A DNA stretch of 64,000 bases from Carboxylicivirga sediminis (lineage in GTDB: Bacteria > Bacteroidota > Bacteroidia > Bacteroidales > Marinilabiliaceae), in assembly GCF_018156225.1 (NCBI RefSeq), contig NZ_JAGTAR010000001.1, positions 186,001 to 250,000 of the forward strand. Reading direction: 5' to 3'. The translations under genes were made by a program, and so were the position numbers. Shown one piece after another: positions 17,932-26,389 of the stretch. The notes under the pieces are model-generated. The model did no database searches and was not told the DNA's origin. It saw nothing but the letters and a program-made list of their open reading frames with translations. How positions within the stretch are numbered: position 1 is the stretch's first letter; the number at the start of each line of letters is the position of its first letter.

Positions 17932-18762
17932 TTATAACTTACTCAACTGAATCAGATCAACGGAAAATGTAAGATAACTGCGCTCAGCCAATGGATTCAT
18001 CACGGCTGCCACCTTAACAGGAAGTTTGGCATTTTCGCCAACTTTAAGCTTTCGGGTAAAGGCAATGCCAATATCATTGAAACCAGGTTTTGCCCCATAG
18101 AAATGAGCTCCTGTTGGATCGTGCAAACTAAACGCACCACCAACATGTGCCTTTACTTTATTTTCGCCCCAATACCAACCATATTCTAATGCCAGGTATT
18201 GCGTATATCTTTGCGCACCTCTGTAACTGATCTGTTCGTCGCCATCCTGAATGTATTCCAGTTCATTATCGCGACCAAAAACCAAAGTGGATGACTTTAA
18301 ATGCCAATGACCGGCTTTATCAAGCTGCACATTCACTATCAGGTCGAGCAGGCCGCGGGTTGTTTGTTTATTGAAATCAAATATGCCGCTTGGATCAGGT
18401 ATATCCGTAATACCCTGTGTAAAGTTGTAATAATATTCAAGGTGCACGTTAAATCGAGGTTGACGATAGACCAGTATAAAATCTGTTTCCTGATAAACGC
18501 CATTTAAACCAACTCCTCCATACATACCAAAAATCCAATCGCCCCAAATAACACCCGCCTGTGTAGCCATTGCCGGAGAGGCTGAAGGCAACAGACCTCG
18601 GAAGACATTTTGTGACTTAAAAGCCAGACTCATATCCCAATCCACTTTAGTAGCCTTATCTATATAAAGGCTATCGGCTACTACTTTATTATCGTGCTGT
18701 GCCCTGGCCATAAAAACAAAGCCAGACATAAATAAAATAAATACTATAATTCGCTCTCTCAT
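17932..18762 (-). CDS. Predicted outer-membrane beta-barrel protein, unknown function
   Basis: 276 residues with a signal peptide (MRERIIVFILFMSGFVFMARAQ). The mature part has alternating hydrophobic/polar strands rich in Tyr, Trp and Gly (FNVHLEYYYNF, YLALEYGWYWGENKVKAHVGG) and ends with a barrel-like terminal strand (TFSVDLIQLSKL). An early FRGLLPSASPA segment recalls bacterial barrels that begin with a 'RG.S.S.' strand, but I do not recognise a family. It stands alone between the CAZyme block and the AraC/hydrolase array. A TAGTTTTG -7-like box lies just upstream. A role in outer-membrane transport is only an inference from fold. Confidence 0.7.
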   Translation of the reverse strand: MRERIIVFILFMSGFVFMARAQHDNKVVADSLYIDKATKVDWDMSLAFKSQNVFRGLLPSASPAMATQAGVIWGDWIFGMYGGVGLNGVYQETDFILVYRQPRFNVHLEYYYNFTQGITDIPDPSGIFDFNKQTTRGLLDLIVNVQLDKAGHWHLKSSTLVFGRDNELEYIQDGDEQISYRGAQRYTQYLALEYGWYWGENKVKAHVGGAFSLHDPTGAHFYGAKPGFNDIGIAFTRKLKVGENAKLPVKVAAVMNPLAERSYLTFSVDLIQLSKL

Positions 18763-18896
18763 AACTTACTCATATTAATGGTGACTTATTTGATATCCAA
18801 AACTACGGTGTATTGTGGAGGTTAATTATTCCAATATTCTCATACATCACCCCATAATCGCCAAACTGTAATTCAGACATATTCAAGTGGCATCTT

Positions 18897-18935
18897 AAAA
18901 AAAAATGGAGGCTGATATATCAACCAGCCTCCATG
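18897..18935. terminator. Rho-independent terminator after NylB-like hydrolase 1
   Basis: The stem TGGAGGCTG/CAGCCTCCA is flanked by nine A on the left, giving a T run on the minus strand, and by a T-rich tract on the right. It directly follows the stop of the minus-strand serine hydrolase. Confidence 0.75.
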
Positions 18936-18958
18936 TTTATTTTTTAGTTTCTATGGTG

Positions 18959-20239
18959 TTATTTATTTAAATAGTCCGCAATTTGCTGAAACGCATTTTC
19001 CACGCGTTTCATCCGCTCACGATCGGCACTTGTTTTTTCTGATGCAAAACGTACAATCACTACTTCTTTTGTTGGATTAACATAGATGTATTGACCATAA
19101 ATACCTTTGGCTAAAAATGAATTATCGGCATCTCCTTTTACCCACCAGTAATTTCGGTAGGTGCCATTTGGGTATAAATCAGCATGTGACCCATTAATAA
19201 ATTCATCTCTGTTACCATTATTGATTATGTCTGATGTTACAGATGATGAAAAAACCCGCTGACCATTCATTAGTCCTCCCTGTTGCATTAATAAGCCAAA
19301 CTTAGCAAAGTCGTACACCGGCGCTGACAAACCGCCAGTAGCCCAGGCAATTCCGGCTCCATCAATAAGATAGATTGCCTGTCCTTCAGCCCCCAGATGA
19401 CGCCATAATTCATCTGATACATTCTGCTCCAGCGTCTTACCTGTAACGCGATTTAAAACCCACCCCAACACATCAACAGTTGGAGAGTTGTATAAGAAGG
19501 ATTCTCCATGCTTCCGTTCCTGCGATACCGATGGCAAAAAGTCCATAATTCCGCCACCTTCGTAGCCTTTAATCTGCCATGAGTTGGCTGCTGCTCCATA
19601 TTGACGGGCAAAAGATTGTTCATTCATCAAGGCTTCAATGCTTTCGTCCCAGGCGGTTCCTGCACTCATATCTAACAGTTGACGTACAGTAGCCTTTGCA
19701 AACCCACTTTTTGACAATTCAGGAATGATGTCTTTTACCATTGCATCAGGATCCAATGTGCCACGGTCAATTAAAATGGCTGCTACCGTTCCAATAACTG
19801 ATTTAGACGTAGATGCTGCCCAGTGTGGTGATAGAGGTGTCATATCATTCCAGAATCGCTCGTACACTAACTGTCCCTTATGCAATACTACAAAAGCATC
19901 AGTATTATATATTTCCAGCAACTCGCGCAAATCGAACTGCTGATCTCCGTCAAGGCCAACGGTCAGTTTATCCATGTTTTGAATTGAGCGCTCAAATGGA
20001 ATCGACGGACCATATCCATTATCAATATTAGTTGTGTTATGAATGCGTTGCACATTTAAAAATCCCCAACGGTTAAAAGGATACATTGCCCAGTTTGTGG
20101 CATCCACCCGTTTATCCTGGGGCGCCGGATAGCCTACCATCAATCCTAATTCTTTGGCTGTATCGCCATTTTGTGCAACAGCACTCTGCATCATGGCCAA
20201 AACAACAGTTGCCATTAGTAAGTAATTTCTTAGTTTCAT
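18959..20239 (-). CDS. Exported serine hydrolase, class C beta-lactamase fold (NylB-like)
   Basis: 426 residues with a signal peptide (MKLRNYLLMATVVLAMMQSAVAQ). The SxxK nucleophile motif is STSKS in HWAASTSKSVIGT, and the second catalytic motif is LYNSPTVDVLGW. A late YVNPTKEVVIVRFAS strand completes the fold. The pattern resembles 6-aminohexanoate-dimer hydrolase (NylB) and related esterases more than true beta-lactamases, so likely reactions are amide or ester hydrolysis of small substrates in the periplasm. It is divergent from the AraC paralog at 20406, whose promoter lies in the shared spacer. This is module 1 of the AraC/hydrolase array. The natural substrate is unknown. Confidence 0.85.
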   Translation of the reverse strand: MKLRNYLLMATVVLAMMQSAVAQNGDTAKELGLMVGYPAPQDKRVDATNWAMYPFNRWGFLNVQRIHNTTNIDNGYGPSIPFERSIQNMDKLTVGLDGDQQFDLRELLEIYNTDAFVVLHKGQLVYERFWNDMTPLSPHWAASTSKSVIGTVAAILIDRGTLDPDAMVKDIIPELSKSGFAKATVRQLLDMSAGTAWDESIEALMNEQSFARQYGAAANSWQIKGYEGGGIMDFLPSVSQERKHGESFLYNSPTVDVLGWVLNRVTGKTLEQNVSDELWRHLGAEGQAIYLIDGAGIAWATGGLSAPVYDFAKFGLLMQQGGLMNGQRVFSSSVTSDIINNGNRDEFINGSHADLYPNGTYRNYWWVKGDADNSFLAKGIYGQYIYVNPTKEVVIVRFASEKTSADRERMKRVENAFQQIADYLNK

Positions 20240-20273
20240 AATATAACGTTTTTAATAGTTTCAACTTACATCA

Positions 20274-20281
20274 CAAATATA
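20274..20281 (-). promoter_or_regulatory. -7 box of NylB-like hydrolase 1
   Basis: TATATTTG on the minus strand, 35 bases before the start codon, fits TAnnTTTG. No clear -33 TTG is found at the expected distance, as expected for an activator-dependent promoter. Confidence 0.4.
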
Positions 20282-20356
20282 CAGGTGCGGCAGGTCCCTG
20301 AACTATTGATTTTCTTCAAGCAAAAATCCAAAATCGTCAAAACACTTTAATTAGTC

Positions 20357-20387
20357 TTGGCCAGCACCACTTATTCAACTACATTTG
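20357..20387 (+). promoter_or_regulatory. Promoter of AraC paralog 1; decides the start codon
   Basis: TTG (20357-20359), a 20-base spacer and TACATTTG (20380-20387) match the Bacteroidota consensus. The -7 box overlaps an in-frame TTG at 20385 that could be read as a start, so translation must begin downstream, at ATG 20397, 20406 or 20418. Confidence 0.6.
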
Positions 20388-20405
20388 AAAGACGAGATGG
20401 AAAAC

Positions 20406-21389
20406 ATGAAGAACACCATGCCTATAATTCTTGAATTCACAGAAGGCAAAGCAGAGAACTACTTTAAGGCCGTTCATGACTATTTTGGTGGTGAGCTAAA
20501 GGCTGACTCATACTATTTTAAGAGAGGTGCAACATTAATACATGGTACTTCTCTTCAGCTAACCGAAGGTATTGAGCTTTCGATTATTGATGCTATACAT
20601 ACCGAAGCACTAAAAATGGTTCGAGTACCGGATAACAATCCGGACTATTATCACCTGGTAATTATCCATACCGGCAAATACACTCAATCTTTTGAACAGG
20701 AACTCTTAAAACTTGAAGCCGACAGTACAAAAGGGATATTTATCTACAACGGCATGTTTCCGCTAGAAGCCGAATTTCCAGCTAATACGCCCTATAAAGC
20801 CATAACGTTCAAATTTCATAAAGCATGCCTCGAAGACTTAATACCTGAAGCCGCTGCGATGTTCAAAACCATGTATCCATCTGATGAAGGTATTGCATAC
20901 CACATTCCTACAACCAACAAGGTCAATCAGCTAGCTGATGATATTCTGAGCTATCAGAAGGGTATTTACGGAGCAAAAGCCATGATAAAAGCGCGGGCTT
21001 TTGAGGCTTTTGTTATCATCATGAAGATAATGGAACAGATGACGGATGATGAGCTACATGGTTTGCATATTGACGACTACAACCGACTGATGCGTATCAA
21101 AAAGCATCTGTTGGATTCATTAACCGACACCATCAATGTAGAAGCCATTGCCGAAGAGTTTGCCATTAGCGTATCGAAGCTTAACAGGGATTTTAAAGCC
21201 TTGTTTGATATGACCATTTATAAGTTTTACACCCGCGCCAAAATGGATGAAGCCTACCGTCGATTGCAAACAGGTAACTACTCGGTGGCTGAAGTAGGGT
21301 ATGACCTGGGCTACAGTAGTCTTCCTAAGTTTTCGGAGATGTTTAAGAAAGTAAAAGGGATTAACCCAAAGGACGTAATAGCCTTGTAA
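20406..21389 (+). CDS. AraC family regulator, array paralog 1
   Basis: About 327 residues. ATG 20406 is chosen because the promoter -7 box ends at 20387; ATG 20397 is also possible. The N-terminal ~230 residues form a domain shared only by the paralogs in this window, opening LEFTEGKAENYFKAVHDYF and carrying the shared motif TKGIFIYNGMFPLEAEFPAN. The AraC domain covers the last ~100 residues, ending KMDEAYRRLQTGNYSVAEVG and FKKVKGINPKDVIAL. It is divergent from NylB-like hydrolase 1 and convergent with the YtcJ-like amidohydrolase, so regulation of the divergent hydrolase is the natural inference. The ligand is unknown. Confidence 0.88.
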   Translation: MKNTMPIILEFTEGKAENYFKAVHDYFGGELKADSYYFKRGATLIHGTSLQLTEGIELSIIDAIHTEALKMVRVPDNNPDYYHLVIIHTGKYTQSFEQELLKLEADSTKGIFIYNGMFPLEAEFPANTPYKAITFKFHKACLEDLIPEAAAMFKTMYPSDEGIAYHIPTTNKVNQLADDILSYQKGIYGAKAMIKARAFEAFVIIMKIMEQMTDDELHGLHIDDYNRLMRIKKHLLDSLTDTINVEAIAEEFAISVSKLNRDFKALFDMTIYKFYTRAKMDEAYRRLQTGNYSVAEVGYDLGYSSLPKFSEMFKKVKGINPKDVIAL

Positions 21390-21424
21390 ATACCTAAAAT
21401 GCACACCTATAGCCACAAGACAAC

Positions 21425-21454
21425 ATTACCCCACTGCTATAGCAACGGGGTAAT
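21425..21454. terminator. Hairpin between convergent AraC 1 and the amidohydrolase gene
   Basis: The inverted repeat ATTACCCC/GGGGTAAT surrounds a short loop between the two stop codons. It resembles the hairpin at 27406-27435, which has the same position in module 4, suggesting it was copied with the modules. Confidence 0.5.
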
Positions 21455-21489
21455 GATAATAAAGCAAAACTATTCAATATAGCAGACTG

Positions 21490-23202
21490 CTAATTGTTTT
21501 GAAACACCATCTTTCCATTCATCCAGGTCTCTACAACTTCTATTTCCGAAATTTTGTAAGAATCAACCTTGCGTGGATCATTTTCGAGAATAACTAAATC
21601 GGCATATTTACCAACTTCAATTGAGCCTATTTCGTGCTCCGACATACACTGCCAGGCTGCTTCACTGGTTAAAGCCCGGATAGCTGATTCTACAGATACG
21701 CTCTCCTCAGGCGATATTTTATAATTCGGCTCTTTGAAAGTGTTGCGGTTAACAGCAATCTGAATCATCTCCAACGGATCCGGATTGGTCACCATAAAAT
21801 CAGAGTGAAGGGTATAACTAATATTACGGCATTCGGCACTATGCGCACGATCCAATAGCTGCACTTTTTCTTCACCAAACACCATATCGCGCAACCAAAC
21901 GCCCCAGTAATGAACATGACCAATCAGAAAGCTGGCTGAAATACCGTAGTTTTTCATCTTTTCAAACTGTTCATCGTGTATAATTGAAGCATGCTCAATG
22001 CGAATACGCAAAGGCTCTATATCAATCCCATCCTCAATCAGGTTTTCAACCATTGTTAAAATATTATCAATGGCCGCATCTCCATTACCATGCACAGCCA
22101 GTTGCCAGCCTTGGGCTGCTCTTTGTCTGGCAAAACGTGTTAATGCCTCAACCGATGTATATTCTTTACCATAGGTTCCCTGGTGCATACCACAACAATA
22201 TGGCTCACGCTGTAAACCGGTATAGCCCTGGTTTGAGCCATCTGCCACAAGTTTAAAACCCACCAGGCGAACCAAATCATTCCCGTCATTGGGTTGAATA
22301 TCAACCTCTGTCCACTCATCATTAAGTAAATACGACGGATATGCACGAATACGTGTGGTTAATTCAGGATTAGCTCCAACAGCCTTCAGAACGTCCCAAT
22401 CGGCGGTACTATTACTTGCCACCCCCAAGGCCAGCTCGGTAGTAGTGGTAATCCCTTTTGAGTTCCAATCACCGGTTAAAGCCAGTATAGCTTCAACCGG
22501 ATCAACTGTTTGTGCTTCGGGCATCGCCATCCAAACCTGAATAAAACTGGCCATGTTTTTCATTACTCCTGTTAAATCACCATTGGCATCGCGCACAAAC
22601 TCTGCACCATCGGGGTTTGTAACTTTGTTGGTAATACCTGCCACTTCAAAAGCTTTAGAATTAGCATATGCCAAATGCCCTGATGCGTTTAAAATAAAAA
22701 CAGGGTGTTCAACAGAAACAGCATCCAGATCCTTAATGGTCAATTCTTCAGGGCCATCCTGCACGGCAGGGTCCCAGTTACGGGCTGCAATCCACTTTCC
22801 AGGTTCGGCATTGTCTGCCATCTCCTTTAAATGCTTCAGCACTTCATCACTTGTTTTAAAACGCGACATACCAACATATTCCATCAGGTAATCAACGGAG
22901 GCACCAGCTACCACATGGGCATGCGGATCGATAAAACCAGGCAACATGGTTTTGCCTTCCAAATCAATCAAACTGGCTTGTTTCCCAAACTCTTTCTGTA
23001 GATTTGATAAATCACCGGTTGCAACAATCTTATCACCTTCAATAGCAATGGCTTCCACTTCAGAAAAATCACTATCCACCGTTAGAATGGTTCCACCATG
23101 AAAAATAGTGACTGTTGTCTCTTTTTGAGTGCAACTAGTCAAGCCAACTATCATCAGGATACCTAACAGGTAAGTCCTAAAAGAATGCTTTCTTGTCTTC
23201 AT
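21490..23202 (-). CDS. YtcJ-like amidohydrolase, lipoprotein
   Basis: 570 residues with a lipobox (IVGLTSC), so it is probably exported and lipid-anchored. It belongs to the amidohydrolase superfamily, YtcJ/N-substituted formamide deformylase type: metal ligands in MLPGFIDPHAHV, further active-site motifs AVHGNGDAAIDN and RIRIEHASI, a late Asp region HSDFMVTNPDP, and a C-terminal composite-domain strand KYADLVILENDP. Likely reaction: metal-dependent hydrolysis of an amide-type bond; the substrate is unknown. It is divergent from AraC paralog 2 and forms module 2 of the array. A -7 box TATGTTTG lies in the spacer. Confidence 0.88.
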   Translation of the reverse strand: MKTRKHSFRTYLLGILMIVGLTSCTQKETTVTIFHGGTILTVDSDFSEVEAIAIEGDKIVATGDLSNLQKEFGKQASLIDLEGKTMLPGFIDPHAHVVAGASVDYLMEYVGMSRFKTSDEVLKHLKEMADNAEPGKWIAARNWDPAVQDGPEELTIKDLDAVSVEHPVFILNASGHLAYANSKAFEVAGITNKVTNPDGAEFVRDANGDLTGVMKNMASFIQVWMAMPEAQTVDPVEAILALTGDWNSKGITTTTELALGVASNSTADWDVLKAVGANPELTTRIRAYPSYLLNDEWTEVDIQPNDGNDLVRLVGFKLVADGSNQGYTGLQREPYCCGMHQGTYGKEYTSVEALTRFARQRAAQGWQLAVHGNGDAAIDNILTMVENLIEDGIDIEPLRIRIEHASIIHDEQFEKMKNYGISASFLIGHVHYWGVWLRDMVFGEEKVQLLDRAHSAECRNISYTLHSDFMVTNPDPLEMIQIAVNRNTFKEPNYKISPEESVSVESAIRALTSEAAWQCMSEHEIGSIEVGKYADLVILENDPRKVDSYKISEIEVVETWMNGKMVFQNN

Positions 23203-23235
23203 ATCTTATAATTTAATTATTTGTAATTTCTGATA

Positions 23236-23243
23236 CAAACATA
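23236..23243 (-). promoter_or_regulatory. -7 box of the YtcJ-like amidohydrolase gene
   Basis: TATGTTTG on the minus strand, 34 bases before the start codon, fits TAnnTTTG. A -33 TTG is not evident at the usual distance. Confidence 0.4.
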
Positions 23244-23342
23244 TAAAGGTTAATTAAAGTCTATTGCACCATTTTCGTCAATGACTATCCCATTATTCAC
23301 ATTAGCCAGTGGCGAACAACTCGTGTTAAAAATATGTTTAAC

Positions 23343-23373
23343 TTGGGACACACTCTGACAAACTTTATTTTTG
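23343..23373 (+). promoter_or_regulatory. Promoter of AraC paralog 2
   Basis: TTG (23343-23345), 20-base spacer, TATTTTTG (23366-23373) followed by C: a full match to TTG-N20-TAnnTTTGC. It ends 19 bases before the start codon. Confidence 0.65.
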
Positions 23374-23392
23374 CATTAAACAATCACACGGC

Positions 23393-24373
23393 ATGAAACC
23401 AACACCCCTGACTCTATCGTTTAAGGAAGGTGCTTTTGACAACTATATCAAAGCATTGTATGAACATTTTGGTGGAAAGTATAAAGATAATCACTATCAT
23501 TTTCGTAACACTAAAACTCAAATTCATGCTGCCATACAATATATTGCTGATGGCATTGAGATTGGCATTATGGATGCCATCCACTATGAACCAATACTTT
23601 TAGAACGTGTTCCAGATGGGAATCCTGATTATCTGCACCTCATCATCATCCATACCGGCGAATTTTCCCAATCGTACAACAATCAGCATCAACATTTGGA
23701 AGCCGACAGTGCAAAAGGCATTTTCTTTTACAATGGCATGTTTCCTTTGGTGGCTGAGTTTCCGGCCAATATGCCATACAGATCCATCGCCTATAAGTTT
23801 AAAAAAGAAGCCCTTAAGCATCTGATACCAGAAGCCTTGCCGCAGATTAGTAAAATGTATCAGACTCAGGGAGGCCTAGCCTACCATATTCCCACCACCA
23901 GCGAAGTCAACCAGCTTGTTGATGATATATTTCACTATCACAAGGGCGGATTTGGCACCAGTGCTTTGATTAAAGCCCGGGCAATAGAAGCTTTTGCCAT
24001 AACTTTAAAGGTGATGGAGCAAATGGACGATGATGAGCTGAACGGCCTGCATATTGACGATTATAATCGCTTGATGCGCATCAAAAAACACCTGCAGGAG
24101 TCATTCGCCGGCACCATTAACGTAGAGGCCATTGCTGAAGAATTTGCCATTAGCATCTCTAAGCTCAACCGCGACTTTAAAGCGCTGTTTAATACGACCA
24201 TCTACAAGTTCTACACCCATGCTAAAATGGATGAGGCCTATCGCCGCCTCCAATCGGGGCAATACTCGGTTACCGAGGTAGGCTACGACCTGGGCTACAA
24301 TAGCCTGTCAAAGTTCTCGGAGATGTTTAAGAAAGTAAAAGGGATTAGCCCAAGTGATGTGGTGGCGTTGTAA
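23393..24373 (+). CDS. AraC family regulator, array paralog 2
   Basis: 326 residues, closest by eye to paralog 1 over its whole length. The N-terminal domain opens LSFKEGAFDNYIKALYEHFG and has the shared motif AKGIFFYNGMFPLVAEFPAN. The AraC domain carries LHIDDYNRLMRIKKHL, then AEEFAISISKLNRDFKALF, and ends FKKVKGISPSDVVAL. It is divergent from the YtcJ-like amidohydrolase (190-bp spacer) and probably controls it. No kinase, receiver or membrane segment is present, so the ligand, if any, must be seen in the cytoplasm. Confidence 0.88.
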   Translation: MKPTPLTLSFKEGAFDNYIKALYEHFGGKYKDNHYHFRNTKTQIHAAIQYIADGIEIGIMDAIHYEPILLERVPDGNPDYLHLIIIHTGEFSQSYNNQHQHLEADSAKGIFFYNGMFPLVAEFPANMPYRSIAYKFKKEALKHLIPEALPQISKMYQTQGGLAYHIPTTSEVNQLVDDIFHYHKGGFGTSALIKARAIEAFAITLKVMEQMDDDELNGLHIDDYNRLMRIKKHLQESFAGTINVEAIAEEFAISISKLNRDFKALFNTTIYKFYTHAKMDEAYRRLQSGQYSVTEVGYDLGYNSLSKFSEMFKKVKGISPSDVVAL

Positions 24374-24875
24374 GAAGCTGCATACTGCTTGTTCGCTTAT
24401 TTTAGTTTTACCGCAGAGTAGAAGGAGGACGCGGAGGAATTACAGCTTCAATCCTCTACTCAGGGAAAAGAAGCCGTCAACTTAAACCTTTTCCAAAGTT
24501 TAAAACTTTGGAAAAGATGAGTTCTTAGCTTATTCTGCTTTGTGGAAAGAGGTTTTGATGAGGTGGTCAGACCTCTGCGCTCTTTGCGTTCTCGGCGGTG
24601 AGTTTTTTTATCGCAGAGTAAAAGGAGAAGCAGATGCAGAAAAAATCTCCCTCTCCCTGCGGGTGTCTCCCCAAGGGGCGAATCTACCACATTGGTGAAA
24701 ACAAAGTTTCGCTAATACCTTTAAAAGACTAACACAAATTGGCAAGTGCCGAAGGCGATGGGGGATTGCCACCGAATTAATCCAACAGATGCAGTGCCTT
24801 TATAAAAACTGCACATAAAAAAGTCAGTAGCCACACACTAATGACTACTGACCACTGACGATTATTTACTCACAA
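24374..24875. repeat. Repeat-rich intergenic region
   Basis: A 502-base stretch with no credible gene. It holds two GCAGAGTA(A/G)AAGGAG words (near 24413 and 24613) with GCGGAGG and CTCTTTGCGTTCTCGGCGGTGA blocks, like the decayed 'accgcagag' repeats seen in many genomes. It also holds a near-perfect palindrome around TTCCAAAGTTTAAAACTTTGGAA (centred near 24500), a 20-base word at 24653-24672 that recurs at 31370-31389, and a terminator at 24816-24852. Confidence 0.6.
24816..24852 (-). terminator. Rho-independent terminator after NylB-like hydrolase 2
   Basis: On the minus strand GTCAGTAG pairs with CTACTGAC across a 14-base loop and is followed by seven T. It directly follows the serine hydrolase stop codon. 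Confidence 0.8.
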
Positions 24876-26225
24876 TTACCTGTAATGCTCCTGAATAATC
24901 TGGCGGGCAAACCCAGGGAAGTAAAGCAGGTTTTCATATACTGTTGAGAACCATACCACCACTGTATTGGTTTCGGGTGATACATATATGCCCTGACCAT
25001 AGCGACCAGCCTTGTACATGTCACCATCGTTAAATACAGCATCCCACTGGTAGCTGGCATGCGATGGTACCTCGCCAAAATATTTGGCATTATTGGTTCC
25101 TTGTTCCCCTTTCAGATAAGCATCGCTATAAGTGTTATCATACACCTTATCAAAATACGTATCGCTTACCAGTTGGTGCTCAGCCACTTTGTTCCAGCTA
25201 TCGGTATAAATCATTCCGTAACGCCCCATATCGCGCAAGCGTGATGAGAAAATGGCTCCGTTTAAAATTTCGCCTTGTGGCGTCAGTGCATAAGCACCTT
25301 CACTTTCCATACCTATCTGCGTCCATAAACGCTGACTCATGGCATCTTCAAAACGCTGGCCGGTTACGCGTTCTACTATCATTCCAAGTATCTGAGTATT
25401 CATGGTAGAATAATCAAAGGCGGTGCCCGGCTCTATATATAGCTTTACATCACGCATAATGTCAAACAATGACTTATCTGAAACTTCATGACGGGTAGCA
25501 ATGGCATAGGCAAATCCAACAGCCAGTGGGTGACCAGGCGTTTTAAAGTTCTTGTTGGTCTCCACATAATCCATTCCTGAAACATGGTGCAGCAAATGCT
25601 TTACCTTCACCTTTTGCCAGTCTTCACTATCGTACTCCGGAATATAATGTGTTACATTTTTCTCAAAATCTATCAAACCGTCCTCTTCCAGCATGTGCAC
25701 CAATATACCGGTTAATGTTTTAGAAGCCGAAAACCACACATGCTTATCAGTTGGGCGCATACCCATGTATTTTTCCAAAGCAATTTTACCATCGTGTATC
25801 ACTAACAGCCCCTGCATACGTGCACTGTCATTCTCTACCAAATCTCTCAATGGCATTTTACCCGCATTGGTATCCGTCATGGTATCCCAAAGCTTTTCAT
25901 CCAACTCCTCTTCGAGCATGGCTACTTGCCCCTCGCGGTAAAGGGTGGCGGTAGGCGACACTTCGGGCAGGTTAAGGAACGAGTATGTTCCGGTATCATC
26001 AGCTTTAATAAAGTTGAGTGCCCGGTAGGCTGTGCGATATGTCTGCGCCTCAGATGCTTCAATATCATCGGCAAAATAGCTAATAGGCTTCGTGGCCTTA
26101 TCTTGCTTCTCTGTTTGTTTTATCTCTTTTTTACCTTCATCGTTCAAGGTATCATTATTTGCACATGCAACTAAGTTAATAAGCAATGTTGCCACAACTA
26201 CAGGTATAAATTTTTTCGTTTTCAT
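24876..26225 (-). CDS. Exported serine hydrolase 2, class C beta-lactamase fold (NylB-like), lipoprotein
   Basis: 449 residues with a lipobox (LLINLVAC). The SxxK motif is SASK in HVWFSASKTLTGILVHML, and the second motif is FDYSTMNTQILGMIVERVTG. A signature before it (LLVIHDGKIALEKYM) is typical of NylB/esterase-type members. About 35 residues between the lipid anchor and the fold are charged and probably act as a tether. It is related to the hydrolase at 18959-20239 but clearly diverged. It is divergent from AraC paralog 3 (165-bp spacer) and forms module 3 of the array. Substrate unknown; amide or ester hydrolysis outside the cytoplasm is the likely reaction. Confidence 0.86.
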   Translation of the reverse strand: MKTKKFIPVVVATLLINLVACANNDTLNDEGKKEIKQTEKQDKATKPISYFADDIEASEAQTYRTAYRALNFIKADDTGTYSFLNLPEVSPTATLYREGQVAMLEEELDEKLWDTMTDTNAGKMPLRDLVENDSARMQGLLVIHDGKIALEKYMGMRPTDKHVWFSASKTLTGILVHMLEEDGLIDFEKNVTHYIPEYDSEDWQKVKVKHLLHHVSGMDYVETNKNFKTPGHPLAVGFAYAIATRHEVSDKSLFDIMRDVKLYIEPGTAFDYSTMNTQILGMIVERVTGQRFEDAMSQRLWTQIGMESEGAYALTPQGEILNGAIFSSRLRDMGRYGMIYTDSWNKVAEHQLVSDTYFDKVYDNTYSDAYLKGEQGTNNAKYFGEVPSHASYQWDAVFNDGDMYKAGRYGQGIYVSPETNTVVVWFSTVYENLLYFPGFARQIIQEHYR

Positions 26226-26356
26226 AATACCATTATTTTAATTCGTGATTGTTTACTCTTAAAATTCTAATACAAAGATGCACCTGAATAACTGCCTGCA
26301 CTATTCCAAAACGTTCAGGCATCAATTCAAAAAGACAAAAACAATATGAAAGTAGG

Positions 26357-26364
26357 TATATTTG
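26357..26364 (+). promoter_or_regulatory. -7 box of AraC paralog 3; decides the start codon
   Basis: TATATTTG fits TAnnTTTG. The transcript would start near 26371, so the in-frame ATGs at 26366 and 26372 are at or before its 5' end and ATG 26390 is preferred. No -33 TTG is seen, unlike the other array regulators. Confidence 0.45.
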
Positions 26365-26389
26365 AATGTATATGCTACTTTTAAACATT

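Noticed and set aside
24460-24690. Small basic protein in the repeat region
   Set aside because: The frame runs through palindromes and the dispersed repeat; the Arg/Lys-rich sequence is typical of repeat translation.
18959-26225. Beta-lactamase resistance genes
   Set aside because: The two serine hydrolases have the SxxK fold, but the second motif and surroundings are NylB/esterase-like and no typical KTG motif is clear, so resistance is not supported.
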